Origin: Helianthus annuus
Taxonomy: Eukaryota > Streptophyta > Magnoliopsida > Asterales > Asteraceae
Assembly (NCBI RefSeq): GCF_002127325.2
Contig: NC_035436.2
Coordinates: forward strand, 83,883,716-83,947,715
Reading direction: 5' to 3'
Length of the DNA: 64,000 bases
Shown here: positions 24,439-36,674 of the stretch, in pieces
Layout of the letters: each line of letters begins with the position of its first letter
How positions within the stretch are numbered: position 1 is the first letter of the stretch
Position numbers and translations under genes: made by a program
The notes under the pieces: model-generated
Databases searched by the model: none
What the model was told of the DNA's origin: nothing
The model's input: only the letters and a program-made list of their open reading frames with translations

Positions 24439-26906
24439 TTTAACACCCCAACCCGAAGGGGGCTGATGTGTCACTCATACAGGTATCAAAACTAAAACCA
24501 ATCCATAACGTTGAAAACAAAAGATCCTAATTACAATTTCATTACATTACCGAAATAAAAATAAATCTTTATCTTCACGATACTCTTCACTTATTCCCCA
24601 CGTTTCCCAAATTACTTGTCAAACAAATAAGACAAACACAAAAAGAAAACTACGGCTTAGCCAAAAAGTTGCTCAATAACGGAAAAATCAACAGTAAAGG
24701 TAAGGCAGACATACGGAAGCAAAACAGATCGGTACTCACATTAACAAATCCAAAAGATGGCACTGAAACAAATACTTTTATAACTTGAATCCCAAAACTT
24801 ATACTGAACAGATAACATATATTGAACATAATCAGATGCATATTACATATCAAATATATCATAACAGAGACAAGACATACATGACAACATATAACAGTAA
24901 AACACGTCACGTAATATAGAAGCACCCACGAGCCTAAACAGAGGCATGCATGGCTATAGTCCATGCGCCGAGATGGTGCATGTAGGCATGCACACATTAT
25001 TCCATCTCAACAGGAGTCAGGAGTCAGAGCTAAGATCGATCTATTCGCCTCTAGGGGCCAGGTGCTACACAAGCACAAACTAGAGACGCCGTGAACTTTA
25101 GTTACGCACCGTCACGATGAGTGCCATGCCGTTGACGCCCCAACGACAAGTAACTTATAATTGCTCAGGTGACAGAGTACAAAGCGTATCCGAAATAAAT
25201 GTATCGTGACATAAGTCTAAAAGGGAACATGCAATAACGAGCACAAAATCTAAGGTCTATTGCATGCTACAACAAATACCAATCATATAACAATACGAAC
25301 CGAACCATCTAACGAAAACACCCGTACTACAAAGTAATGGATATGAATAAAATACTATGCTGACAAGGACATGAATCCGTGCCAACGAGTAACAGAAATA
25401 TAAAAGTATACTACCATGAAAAGAAAACAGAATCGGTACCTTAGTTTTAGCAAAGCAAAATAAAACAATCGTCTTTAATAACAAGCTCGAGAACCTACGT
25501 TTTAATTATAGTTCGCATAAGATACATATATATTGCACTTAAATCGCATAGTATTATTCATTGATCGATAGGTTTCTGGTGACAAGAGACTTTTAGAACG
25601 CGTTATTTAATCATCAAATTGGTATCGCAACGCGTTCAATACACTAATTATAGATGAATCTCATCTTTTTCCTCTTAGTAATATTTCTGTGTATAACAAA
25701 TATATATTTACATAAATTTTACTTCATTGTTTTTTGTTACAAATGGATTGATACAAGTAATTTATTATTAAGTCGAAAACCATTACAAAACAAAGCACAT
25801 CCTAAATTTGTCGTCAACTAAATTGACTGTTGGTTTATGATTGTAATAAAAAAAATGACTAACATGTTAATTTAATATTTACATTCCTTTTTATCTCTAT
25901 TTCGAAATTTTACAAGGCCAACTCAAATCATAACTTGATGACACAGTACATGTAATAAATTATGGGAGACATACGTCCTTGTTTTCTTCGTGTTGTGTTG
26001 TATATGATCATAGAATTGAATACCATGTCTCCATTTTAGTTAAGTACATATATTTATTTAATTAGTAGTAAAGCCTTCACATAACTTGAAATTTATTGCA
26101 AATCAAATGCTAGAAAAAAAATGATTGAACGGCAATCCAGTCATGTATGGGTCGGTCATCATCTAACTCAACAATTTATATACATCTCATTTAATATAAG
26201 GTTCAAACAAGTACAACAACCAGAATTTATATATCTAAATTTTGAATCGGACGATGGATCGATTGGGTACCTTAAATGTTGAACTGAAACAAATCCGAGA
26301 GTGAAACAAGATCTGCGAAACGTGAATAACTTCCAGTGGCTGCGTAGATTACTTGATCTGGTTAACACAATACAAAACGAAAATAATAGTTGATTAGTGG
26401 CAGCTCACCCGAATCAGACTGAACCGAACAGAACACGAGTGGCGGGGTAGTATAGTGGCGGCTCGAAGGTCACGACAGAGTGTGATGGTGGTGCAACGGC
26501 TGATTCAAACAAGCGGTACGGATGGTAAACGGTTTTTAATTTGTGAGGTTTGAGGGTTTATAATAAACTGAAGGTTGGTACAAGAACAATCGCTGCCCCA
26601 TTCTTCGGCATATTGGTTGAATGATGATATTGTTAAAATTTAAAAAGAAAGGAAAGCCATAGAGATAAGAAGGTTTGCCGCAAATTTGAAACATGGATTT
26701 GAAATATACTTTATATATATTATATGCATAACACACTTCCCTTTTCTTTTCCTTTTTTTTTTCATTTACATACAAAAGATAACTCAAGACATGCATATGT
26801 ACTTTAACACAAACATAATAATAATTCAAAAAAAAAACATAAAGATTTTTATCCATTATTGTTATTACTATTATCAATAGAATTTTATGTAATTATGTAT
26901 ATTACA
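24439..26906 (-). repeat. E2 right LTR (sense 5' LTR), uninterrupted
   Basis: 2468 bp. It aligns with 390-2097 plus 22370-23133 and includes the empty E3 target (TCATGTATGGGTCGG at about 26141). It ends ATATTACA followed by the TTCGG target duplication. Confidence 0.87.
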
Positions 26907-27332
26907 TTCGGTAAGCGTGGAAAGCTTAACCCACGATATGTAGGACAATTTGAAATCTTGGAAAGGATTGGCACAGTTGTCTACAAGCTGAAGTTACGAG
27001 AAGAACTAAGTAGTGTACACGACACATTTCATGAGTCGAATCTTGAGAAGAGTCCAACACAAGAAACAATTATCATCCCTGCGGATGAAGTTTACATTGA
27101 CGACAAACTCCAATACACTGAAGAACTTGTTGAAGTCATGGATTGGAAGATCCGGAAAACACGTATCAAGTTAGTAAAAGTACGTTGGAACTCTCGACAC
27201 AGACCGAGTATACTTGGGAACGTGAAGATCAAATCAAAGCCAAATATCCTCACATGTTCGAGAATACTCCTGCAAAGGATGACTCAGCTTGAATTTCGGG
27301 ACGAAATTCTCAATAACAGGGGGAGAATGTGA
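26907..27332 (+). pseudogene. E1 pol fragment: integrase tail and chromodomain
   Basis: Resumes the pol frame broken at 389: [18 protein letters not shown] is the GPY/F-type module, followed by the VHDTFHESNLEKSP linker and a chromodomain ([11 protein letters not shown]). A frameshift near 27204 destroys the rest of the chromodomain: the [12 protein letters not shown] block is readable only in another frame. The tail runs into EFRDEI, the peptide form of the AATTTCGGGACGAAATT motif seen before the polypurine tract. Together with the stops in 1-389 it is a dead copy. Confidence 0.85.
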
Positions 27333-29179
27333 CAACTGCCACTTTTCGGAAACTTTCTTACACTTAAAGTACTCATTTTAGCTACATTTTTATGCATTTT
27401 GAACACTCGAACTGCGTATTTCGTGACATACACTTAGAATACTCATGGAATACTTACTTAGGATGCATATGATTCATTTTTATTAAGTACATTTGAAACA
27501 GTTTAAACAATGCATCGAAACTACTAGAAAAGCACCTAGTAAACTAGTATCCTGACGAAAACGCAGGATCCTCAGAAACCATCTAAATGAAATCTTTAGG
27601 ACTCAGACAGTCCAACATCTAATATATATTAAACCCTAACTAGGAATGCAAGGGTTTGATTTAAAACCTTTCCGAAGTCCGACAACACTAAAAATTGCCC
27701 GAAAAGCACTAAAAGCGACGATTTCAACACTTTTCCGCAGAAATTCTGCAGAAATCAGCTTTCTAATATTTTTACAACATGTAAAAATGCTATCTAACAT
27801 AGAATTCATGTGAGGATACTTTCGGGTATCATTCGAACCAATAACTACATCAATGCAATTAACGACTAATGGAAACAAAACGAAACGAATATCCGAATGA
27901 TATCAAATCTTTTTTTAGTGTCCATCTAACATTATTTGGATCATTTTGGTCTAGTAATGGTCACTTAACACATTGAAAACACTTAAACACTTAAATATCT
28001 AAGCTTTTTCTAACAATTTCTAATAAAAACTAACACTAACTAGTGAAACAAGTTACAACATTTTTACCACTTGTGGGACCCCCCCCCTGTTTTTTTTACC
28101 TTGTCTCCACAAATATCTTTGATATTTACCTAGTTTGCAAGTTGTTTACCAAGTGGGACAAGTTGGTGAATATGGTGAAAGATTATAACACTTTGATTCA
28201 CTAGTTTACTAGCACATTTCTATCGCTTTTCATCTTTCATAACACACGCTTAAAGACTCTCTCAACCTTCATCATTTTAGCCAAGAATGTGACAACTCGT
28301 ATTTCAGAACCTATCTTTGTGCTAAGTGTAGCATGTTTTGAACTTATGTGATTGTATGAACCTTGATAATTAATTGAATGATATGTTATATGTTATGTGT
28401 ATCGAATGTATGTATATTAAACGAGCCAAGCGCACAAGTCGAACCGATCGCACAAGCCCATTCGGGCCATATTCTTCGTATCCGAACCAAGGGCAGCCCA
28501 AAGATGGGTTCGGCCCACTCTTCCATATTGGCCCACTCTTTCATATGCAAACATATACCCTTAGAGAGTTTTTGTTCTCTCATGAGTTCCAAACACACAC
28601 ACACACAAAACCCTACTCGCTCTCCTTCCCTCTCTCTTGAAGCCGACGGCAACATCCCTCATTCCTCTCGAAGCTTGATCTCTTGGATCAACCCCCATTC
28701 TACCCTTTAATCGGTTAGTGTGTTACTACGATTTCATGATTGATGTTGTATGTATATTCTACTTAATGATTTGGTGATATCTTGTGATTTAATGGGATGT
28801 AAACTGTTAATGGTTGATGTTCATGAAATCGGTTCACACATGTGTATTTAGAGTTGATGATTACGTGATGATAATCAAGAACCGAATGTATGTTTACTCG
28901 GCTGTGATGTGTTTATGTTTAGACTGATTTAGAGTTGATGATTTAGAACCCAATAGATGTTAAGCGGCTGTTATGTTTCTGCCTTTTGGATTGTTTGTTT
29001 GATGATGTTGTTTATGCTTGAAACATGATTAGGGTTCATAGGGAATTGATGTAAAAACCCCTGTTGATCGATTATTGTTTATGATTGGAAACTGTTAAGT
29101 GTTAGCTTTGATTGATCGAATGAAAATAGGAAACTATTCAAATTGATTGTAACTGATTTGCATGAATCATGGAATGACT

Positions 29180-29620
29180 AAAACTAATCGCACAAAACTC
29201 CCTGATCGCACAAGATCAGATCATACAAGATCTGATCGCACAAGTACCAGTCGCACAAGTACCAGTCGCACAAGTTCAGTCGCACAAGATTAGTGCAACC
29301 GATTAAAGACAGCGTACAACACAGCTTTTGCATGATCGCACAAGACCTTGTGGATCGCACAAGATAGTGCTGATCGCACAAGGCTTGGGCCACACACGAA
29401 CATTTGACTGTTGGGCCTTGAAGCCCACTGTCCACTCGCACAACCCAAATGGATCGCACAAGTTGTCCGAATCGCACAAGCTCACTGTTGTCTTTTATTT
29501 GGGTCAGCATGCTGTTGGACTTCTTAACTGTTGGGCCGGGTTTTCATTGGAACGCACAACATGTTGGGTCGGGTACTATTGGGTTTATATTTGAATCGCA
29601 CAAGTAAGAATGTGTTATGC
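29180..29620 (+). promoter_or_regulatory. GATCGCACAAG motif array in solo LTR E5
   Basis: About seventeen copies of RTCGCACAA(G), three of them in a local tandem of AGTACCAGTCGCACA type. The array sits about 0.9-1.3 kb into the LTR, the same place as in E4 and in the same sense orientation. Confidence 0.55.
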
Positions 29621-29885
29621 TCGTGACTGTTAACTGTCTACCATGACCCATACGTGTTGATAACCTGTTAATTCCGTGAAAACTTATGTGCATTAATTGA
29701 AAACAAAACCTGACTTGTATGGTAACCATGTTAGGACGTGGTTGACCACTTATAACTCAAGTGACCTTTCTGTGTATATGCCGAGCAAACCAAGGTGAGT
29801 TCACACTTCCAAGGCATGGGATTCCCGGTGGGTTGGGAATGGGATTGATCGCTATGATAGACTTGTACGTTCGCCACAACTAGAC

Positions 29886-30110
29886 TACTTACCACTATCC
29901 TCGGGTTGTGAAGGGCACTTACGTAAAACCTACGTAAACTCAGCATACTACTATCCTCGGGTTAAGAAGGGCACTTACGTAAAACCTACGTAAATCTTAC
30001 ACGTACTACTGTCCTCGGGTTAAGAAGGGCAATTACGTAAAACCTACGTAAACTTCGTGCGTACCTCTGTTCTCGGATTGGGAAGAACACTTACGTAAAA
30101 CCTACGTAAA
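29886..30110 (+). repeat. Four-unit repeat with CTTACGTAAAACCTACGTAAA cores
   Basis: Four units of about 60 bp, each with ATCCTCGGGTT, GAAGGGCACTTACGT and AAACCTACGTAAA. Counterpart of the repeat in the E4 LTR. Confidence 0.65.
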
Positions 30111-31914
30111 CTCATACTGGTACAACTAGTCTAGTGCATATGACATGGGAAGCCCCCACTAACTGAACATACATTCGGCTTAGTTAATAACACATAGTTA
30201 TGCAACGAACTTACTATTACTGATACAAACTCATTGACTGAACAATCACTGTGAACTCGCTCAACTAGTTGTTGACTTTCTGCTACATGCCTTGCAGGTC
30301 AATAGGTATTCTGGGAGCTTGCACTGGGAGGCGCAGTCGTTGTGGACATGGATCGTGGATGCCATGTTAAACATTTATGACATTTCAAACTTATTACTTA
30401 TGTTGGGTTTTACATTATTGCTTCCGCTACACACTTGATTATGTTTTGGTTTTTGAACACCTTTCGTATTGATGAATGATTTTTACTTATTATCTATACT
30501 GTTCAATATGATTGGTGGCTTGATCCTGGTCATGTCACGCCTCCATGCGGTGATACTCCGCGTGTAGATTTTGGGGGTGTGACAAAGAACACCAATCAAA
30601 AACCTTCATTTTTCTAGCCACTTTCTTGATGATCAAGATGCATTTTCATGGAACTTGAGAAGATCTAAGGCATACACAAGTTGAAGCAAGTTCTCTCATC
30701 CATCTAAGAGCTTTCAACCATCAAATTTTCATCTTCTTTGCTTTTCATTTTCACCTAGATCATCCTTAGCCAAGAGGTAGAAGTGAGCCTTCTAAATCCT
30801 TTTTTTCATACTTATTTATGTATTTATTGTTTAAAGAACAAGTTATAACTAAAACAATCATACAAAATAAGATGCAGATACAAAGAAGCATAATAAAAAT
30901 CATGATATATAAGATTGTTTATGTTGTGATTTAAAGCTTATTTCTTGCATATTTGATCTAGTATGGATGAATATCATACAAATAACTTGTTAGATGATGT
31001 TTAAAAACATGATATAACAAGTGTACATGAAAGTGTTAAAAGGGTTTTTGTTAAACATAAGGTTTAATGGATGATCATAATATTTGATACTGTTAAAGTA
31101 CATAAAGTTTTTAACTAAAAATAATGCTTTTACAATATTTATAAAAAGAAGCATACAAGATGGGTTTTGTATAAAAGTTTGATAAAACTAGAAGTAAAGT
31201 ATGATTTTTGAACTAGTAAACATATGTAAGATCATACCAAAACCCTACATGATTAAGAGTTCAACTTGTTAAGTTTATCTTATAAATCTCATATGTTTTT
31301 GTTAAGAATATTATGAGTAAATTGTTGGTGATTTTGAAAAGAAAAAGATATGTTTTATTAAACATGGAAAAGTCCATATTTTTAATGAAATATGGCCAAT
31401 TTTTCTTAAAAATCATAAGTTATGAAAACTATTATTTTTGACAAAATCTTTATTAGATTAAAAAGATTTTAAAGAATAGTTTTTATAAAAGCAAAGTTTG
31501 ATATAAATATATATTTTTAAGAAAATATATATTTAGTTAACTTAACAACTTAAGTGCTATGTGTTATTTGTTTGTATTAGTTATATGTATTATAACTAGG
31601 AACTTGAATACAATGGTACAAATAAACACAATGTACATCTCGACTAAAGTCTTACAAGACTACACGTAAACACGCCTTAAAAACAACTTACGAACATTCC
31701 GAGCTTTCGGACACAACTTATGGTCAAAACGGATGACGGGCGAATCTATGAACATATCACCATTCCGAGGAGTTACTACGACGCTTAGGCGATCATTCGA
31801 CGCGAATACATATAAATCATCAAAAACAATATCCGGATGTTTTGAAACTTATAAAAACTATTACGTTTTTATTAACTAAAACTTGGTGATTTTTATATAA
31901 ATTACAAGATTTTA

Positions 31915-32250
31915 CTAAATGGGCATATATTCACAAAATGGACTTATTTTTACTAAATGGGCTTATATCTTTACAAATGGGCTTGTTTATACAAATGGGC
32001 TTATTTTAAACAAATGGGCTTATATTATATAAATGGGCTTATCTTCCTAAATGGGCTTAACATAAATACATGGGCAAAGCCCAATATAAAAAAATTTATG
32101 GGCTAAGCCCAATACCAAACATATGGGCCAAGGCCCAATAACATTAAGCCCAATACTCTTAAGGCCCAATACTATTTAGGCCCAATACTATTTAGGCCCA
32201 ATAACATTTGGGCCCAATAACATTAAGACATGGGCTCGGCCCAATGACAT
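31915..32250. repeat. Inverted array of ATGGGCTT and GCCCAATA motifs
   Basis: The left half holds about eight AAATGGGCTTA copies, the right half about nine GGCCCAATA copies, meeting near 32100 where ATGGGCTAAGCCCAAT forms local palindromes. All contain the TGGGCY/RGCCCA site II core known to bind TCP factors. Located inside the E1 3' LTR. Confidence 0.6.
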
Positions 32251-32320
32251 ATATTTAATGAAAATACAATTATACAATTTATTCAGACAAGACCCAATGA
32301 TACAACTCACAAGATACAAG

Positions 32321-32351
<31 letters not shown>

Positions 32352-33410
32352 TTGGTGAAATATATATATATAACAGTTTAACAAATCATACATCTAAAAC
32401 ACAGTTCAACGAACAACAAAGACATACAAGTCTTACACATATTTAAGACACAAGACTTGTACTCAAGTCATTTATAAAGACCGAAGTGTCTAACTAATAT
32501 AGAACGTTTGTAGGTCGTGACACTATTCAGGACGACCGTATGTCATATCACAGTTACTTACCATTCACGGACGCAATTCTGTGAGTTCATGTCCCCTATT
32601 CGTTTTAAATGTTTTACAACTTTACAACTATCAGGGAAAATACATGTTTATAGTATGATAAGTCATGGAATGAAACACCTTAGATCATGTGCGATTAGGG
32701 TCATACATCTAAGCAGCATTAATCCAGTTTGGACCTAGGTACAGAGGGTTAGATCTAATGGGTTTTGGCGAGCCCCACTCTTGGTCATGGACCCATACTG
32801 AAGAGTGTGTTTGTGTCCCAGTCGATAGTAGTCGACACGAAATCGTCTAGGTTTGGATTGCTTCCTAATTCGTCACACATGTTAATGTCCTCGCGAAACA
32901 TTAATGATCAACGATTTCATTGACGCTTTACATACTACATCATTACATGCAGATACATTTATACAACTCACATTTTACATTCACATTTTACAGATACATC
33001 TCATACAACTAAACTGCATGAACTCGCCAACTTTTGTTGATGTTTTCAAACTGAACATGTATTTCAGGGAATTAGTGGACCATGCAGACATTTCAGTCAA
33101 GGAAAGCAAGTATCAAGACTCCATGCCACCATTTGAGGGGTTTGCCCGTTATATACCGCCTCTTTGCGGTGATATAGTGGTCAAAGCCTTGACATTTTAA
33201 GACTTACATTTTGATGTATAAAACAATGACAACTTATTTTCATTTGATGGTTTGTAAGCAATACATTTAACTTATGTTGCGTTCTTTTGAAACAATTATG
33301 ACAATGGCATTGGAGCTTGTTTTTATTCATTTAGTATGTTCACTTATACTGTTATGCAATGAGAACCGATCAGATCACACCTCGCGCTTCCGCTATGAGC
33401 GGGTGTGACA

Positions 33411-33761
33411 TGACTTTGGGAGCTCAAACCTTGGTTCTTCATAAGTGGTGTATGAAGAACTTGGTGTGGTGTATGAGGTTGATGGTTTAAAAAGATAACA
33501 ATGTTGTACCGAATGGGATTCTCCGCAAATGGTACAATAAGATTCCTCATAATCATCCTCAATAGGTGTAGTCTTCTTAATAGTAACCCATTGTATTCGA
33601 AGATACCCAGAAGAATAACGAGCCTCGGGATCAGAAACAGAATGTAAAAATTTAACAGAGTATTGACCATGGCCTTGTGGGCAGTTCTGTATCTGGGCGT
33701 TTAAAAAGTTTTTGAGAAAAAATCTGCAGCACGGCGGCGTATCCCAGCAACACGGCCCCAT
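33411..33761 (-). pseudogene. E0 leader/gag-like ORF with zinc-knuckle motif, truncated by E1
   Basis: Starts about 110 bp downstream of the primer site and reads about 117 codons before meeting the E1 LTR end at 33410, so its C-terminus is lost here. The N-terminal part is Cys- and aromatic-rich and is followed by DPEARYSSGYLRIQWV. The single cysteine cluster CTICGESHSVQHC matches the CX2CX3HX4C form used in Tat/Athila Gag proteins. A Ser/Thr/Tyr-rich linker follows. A short knuckle-bearing ORF so close to the primer site is unusual; it may be a shortened gag of a non-autonomous relative. Function is inferred from the motif and position only. Confidence 0.5.
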
Positions 33762-33871
33762 GTTAAACCCTCTGTAAACGGAGAAATTTTAAAAACGAGC
33801 ACGCAGTTTTGAAAAAAAAATGTTAGAATTTGATTAGGCCGCTAATTTTAAGCTTTCTTAAAATCCTTGTG

Positions 33872-33889
33872 TCCCCGGCAACGGCGCCA
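33872..33889 (-). other. E0 primer binding site (tRNA-Asp type)
   Basis: The plus strand reads TCCCCGGCAACGGCGCCA (minus TGGCGCCGTTGCCGGGGA), six bases from the proposed LTR edge. This is the Athila-type primer site. Confidence 0.85.
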
Positions 33890-34950
33890 AAAAGTTGACG
33901 TGTGTCAGTGTGACTATATTTTTAGTATATTTTTAGCTCTTTTTACTCGCCGATTTTAAGTTTTAAATTTATAAAACACGATATTCTACTATCACTCTAC
34001 ACACAAGCTAGGGCAAGTGCAACCATCGCGGACGTAGTATAGTGATGGCAAGATACCAAGGTCGTCCAAGGACACAAGTGCTTTTAATACCGGCTTATCA
34101 TCAACGTCTAATCGAACCAAACTTTGAGAAAAGATTTTTTTTAAACTATAAAAAGATAAACTAAAAATAGAAAATAAAATAAAAGTAAAAACAGATAGAC
34201 AAGAAAGAATCACTTGGTTCCGACTTATCTTTCATATATCCTTTTGATCATTTCCGTACTTTGGGCATTTTAAGAGATTATCTTAGTTATAGTAGTATGC
34301 CCCTCTTGTGAAGGCGACGTTACCCTCAACCAAGTGGTTTGAGTCAGCAAGGATACAATCCCACTAGATCGGATTATTGAAAGATAATTAAGTAAGTTAT
34401 TAATGCAAAAAGTGGTGGGGCCCGTTCTAGACAGCGATCACCCTCAACCCGTTGGTCTGAGTCAGCAGGGATAAAGTCCTCGCGGGGTTGGTTTAAAGTT
34501 TTAATAGTAGTTTATAGATAAGGGATTCAAGCGTTGGTCTGAGTCAGCAAGGATACAATGCCCGCTCCGACTCATGAGGTGTTACTAAGCTTGAACCAGG
34601 TTCTCGCAGGATATATACACTAAACAAGACATAAAATTTACCTAACCACCCTTCTAACCCCCTTCCAGGCAATTAACGTGCTTTATATCGACCGTAAAGA
34701 CACGAATATGTGAATCAACGACATATGAAGAATGATTAGATAAATTTGCCTTCAATATAAAAAAAACTAGTTATTAAAGTCATTAATACATATCCAATTA
34801 AAAAGTTGCCAAAGATTGGAAATCATAAAAGAAAATACATAAAAGATTTGTCTTCATCAAGTGATGTAAGAGTTTAGCCAAACATGACCTTTATTTGACA
34901 AAGACTCTTACAATCAATCTTGGATCCCGAGACTACTACACACACTCTAA

Positions 34951-35758
34951 GGTAGTGTTTGGTATGCCGGAATAAGAGGCGGAATGGAATGGATGATTAC
35001 GAGGGAATGAAGAAAATGGTGTTTGGTTGGTCAATAGAATGGAATCACCCATTCCAAAAGGCATTCCATTCCCTCAAAATCATTCCTTCCACCCCTCATG
35101 TTTTTTTTTCATTACATCCCCTCTTGCACCATTCATCAACAACACCACAACCCACCACCTTCGCCACAACCCACCACCACCACCCATCACCGACGCCATC
35201 GCCGCCACCCGCCATCCCGACAGCCACCGCCGCCGCCGCCCACCCACCCGCCGCCGCCGCCGCCCACCCACCCGCCACCGTTACCACCAACCGCCAACGC
35301 CACTCACAGCCGCCTCCCACCACCATCGTCAATGCCACCACCGCCAGCACCCACCACCGCCGCCACCCACTGCCACCTCCGCCGCCACCCACCACCAACG
35401 ACCGCCGTCGCCGTCGTCCCCGTCGTCACTCGCCGTCGCCGCCGCCGTCACTCGTCGTCCCCGCCGCATCGCCACTCGCCGCCACCACCACCACCCATCG
35501 CCGCCGCCGCCTACCACCGCCACCTATAACCACCCACAATCACTACCACCGACCACCACCACCACTACTCACCGCTAATTTTATTTATTCGTTTTTCTTG
35601 CCACCAAATCATACACAGTAATAATTCATTCCATTCACATATGGTGGTAACCAAACAAGACATGGAATGGTAATGATCCATTACATTCCCTCGTGCATTC
35701 CATTACCTCGTCTATTCCATTCCTTCGTCCATTCCATTACCACATACCAAACGGACCC
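34951..35758 (+). mobile_element. M1: Harbinger-like MITE (808 bp)
   Basis: Starts GGTAGTGTTTGGTATG and ends in the complement of GGGTCCGTTTGGTATG, with TAA at 34948-34950 and 35759-35761. TAA target duplications and GTTTGG ends fit PIF/Harbinger (Tourist-like). The middle is a (CCACCGCC)-rich simple-sequence block that produces long but meaningless His/Pro-rich ORFs. Confidence 0.65.
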
Positions 35759-35761
35759 TAA

Positions 35762-36534
35762 GGGTCTGTTTGGTATGGGGTAATGGAATGGACGAAGGAA
35801 TAGAATGGACGAGGTAATGGAATGGACAAGGGAATGCAATGGATCATTACCATTCCATGTCTTGTTTGGTTACCATGTGAATGGAATGAATTATTATTGT
35901 GTATTGTTCGGTAGGCAAGAAAAACGAAGTGATAAAATTAGCGGTGAGTGGTGGTGGTGGTCGGTGGTAGTGATTGTGGGTGGTTATAGGCGGCGGCGAT
36001 AGGTGGTGGTGGTCGCGGCGAGTGGTGGTGCGGCGGTGACGACATTGGTGGTGGCGAAAAGGTGGCCGTTGGTGGTGGGTGGCAGCAAAGGTGGTGGCGG
36101 TGGCGGTTGGTGGTGGCGGCGGCGTCGACGATGGTGGTGGGCGGCGGCGGCGAGTGGTGTTGGCGGTTGGTCGCAGTTGTGGGAGATAATGGTGGTGAGT
36201 GCGCGGCGGCGGCAGTGGCGGTGGCTGTCGGGGTGAGGTGATGGCGGGTGGCGGCGATGGCGTCAGTGGTGGGTGGCGGCAATGGCGTCGATGGTGGGTG
36301 GTGGTGGTGGTGGTGGGTTGTGGCGAAGGTCGTGGGTTGTGGTGTTGTTGAATGGTGCAAGAGGGGATGGAATGGAAAAAAAAACATGGGGGGTGGAAGG
36401 AATAATTTTGAGGGAATGGAATGCCTTTTGGAATGGGTGATTCCATTCCATTGACCAACCAAACACTCTTTTCTTCATTACATCGTAATGACTCATTCCA
36501 TTCCACCTCTCATTCATGCATAACAAATACTACC
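35762..36534 (-). mobile_element. M2: second copy of the same MITE in inverted orientation (773 bp)
   Basis: Reverse-complement copy of M1 with ends GGGTCTGTTTGGTATG and GGTAGTATTTGTTATG. It shares the central TAA (35759-35761) with M1 and has TAA at 36535-36537. M1 and M2 together form a palindrome of about 1.58 kb centred at 35760. Confidence 0.65.
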
Positions 36535-36650
36535 TAAAAGATGGAAAATGGATGATGGTGGTGGATGATGGTGTTGTAGTGGTGGTGGAGTGGTGGCAAG
36601 TGAGAGAGGAGTGGTTTGCCAAGGGATGGATTGGAATGAAACCAAGCACC

Positions 36651-36660
36651 CCTATTTATA
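36651..36660 (-). promoter_or_regulatory. E0 LTR TATA box
   Basis: The minus strand reads TATAAATAGG. Transcription would run left through the MITE pair toward the primer site at 33889. Confidence 0.55.
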
Positions 36661-36674
36661 GCTGAAACCAGAAC

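Larger units (their letters stand above)
390..26906 (-). mobile_element. E2: non-autonomous LTR retrotransposon, minus strand, nested in E1 pol
   Basis: It is flanked by TTCGG at 385-389 and 26907-26911. Its two LTRs are 390-2097 plus 22370-23133 (interrupted by E3) and 24439-26906. The sense-strand 5' LTR is the right-hand one. The tRNA-iMet primer site lies at 24423-24434 and a purine tract is at the inner edge of the left LTR (23134-23152). Removing E3 and one copy of its target site, the LTRs are about 2.47 kb each and the internal region only 1.3 kb, with no gag or pol. Replication would have to depend on proteins from another element. In the sense strand the LTR begins TGTAAT and appears to end GTTAAA, so the 3' end is not the usual CA. 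Confidence 0.8.
28288..30584 (+). mobile_element. E5: solo LTR of an E4-related chromovirus
   Basis: Starts TGTGACAACTCG and ends TTTTGGGGGTGTGACA, flanked by AAGAA at 28283-28287 and 30585-30589. There is no internal sequence, primer site or polypurine tract, so it is the product of LTR-LTR recombination. It shares the E4 LTR layout: site II cluster (28495-28535), AAACCCTA telo-box (28608-28615), GATCGCACAAG array (29180-29620), ACGT-core repeat (29886-30110) and closing GATTTTGGGGGTGTGACA. Plus orientation. Confidence 0.9.
1..33410 (+). mobile_element. E1: chromovirus (Ty3/gypsy, Tekay-like), 3' part with nested insertions
   Basis: This is the 3' portion of a plus-strand Ty3/gypsy element whose 5' LTR, gag and most of pol lie left of the window. 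It comprises the integrase tail at 1-389, the rest of pol and chromodomain at 26907-27332, a polypurine tract just before 27328, and a 3' LTR at 27328-33410 that begins TGTGACAACTGCC and ends GCGGGTGTGACA. Element E2 splits the pol and solo LTR E5 splits the 3' LTR. It landed in the leader of E0: sequence right of 33410 continues the E0 ORF. The chromodomain and downstream layout fit a Tekay/Del chromovirus; the clade name is inference. Confidence 0.8.
27328..33410 (+). repeat. E1 3' LTR (about 3.8 kb without solo LTR E5)
   Basis: Starts TGTGACAACTGCC right after the tract AACAGGGGGAGAA and ends TATGAGCGGGTGTGACA. Solo LTR E5 and its 5-bp duplication occupy 28288-30589. No conserved ORF. A striking inverted array of ATGGGCTT and GCCCAAT motifs lies at 31915-32250, followed by (AT)n tracts at about 32325-32375. 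Confidence 0.82.

Noticed and set aside
34959..36526. Several long His/Pro-, Gly/Trp- or Arg-rich ORFs on both strands
   Set aside because: They are translations of the CCACCGCC-type simple repeats inside MITEs M1 and M2, open in several frames at once, and differ between the two copies.
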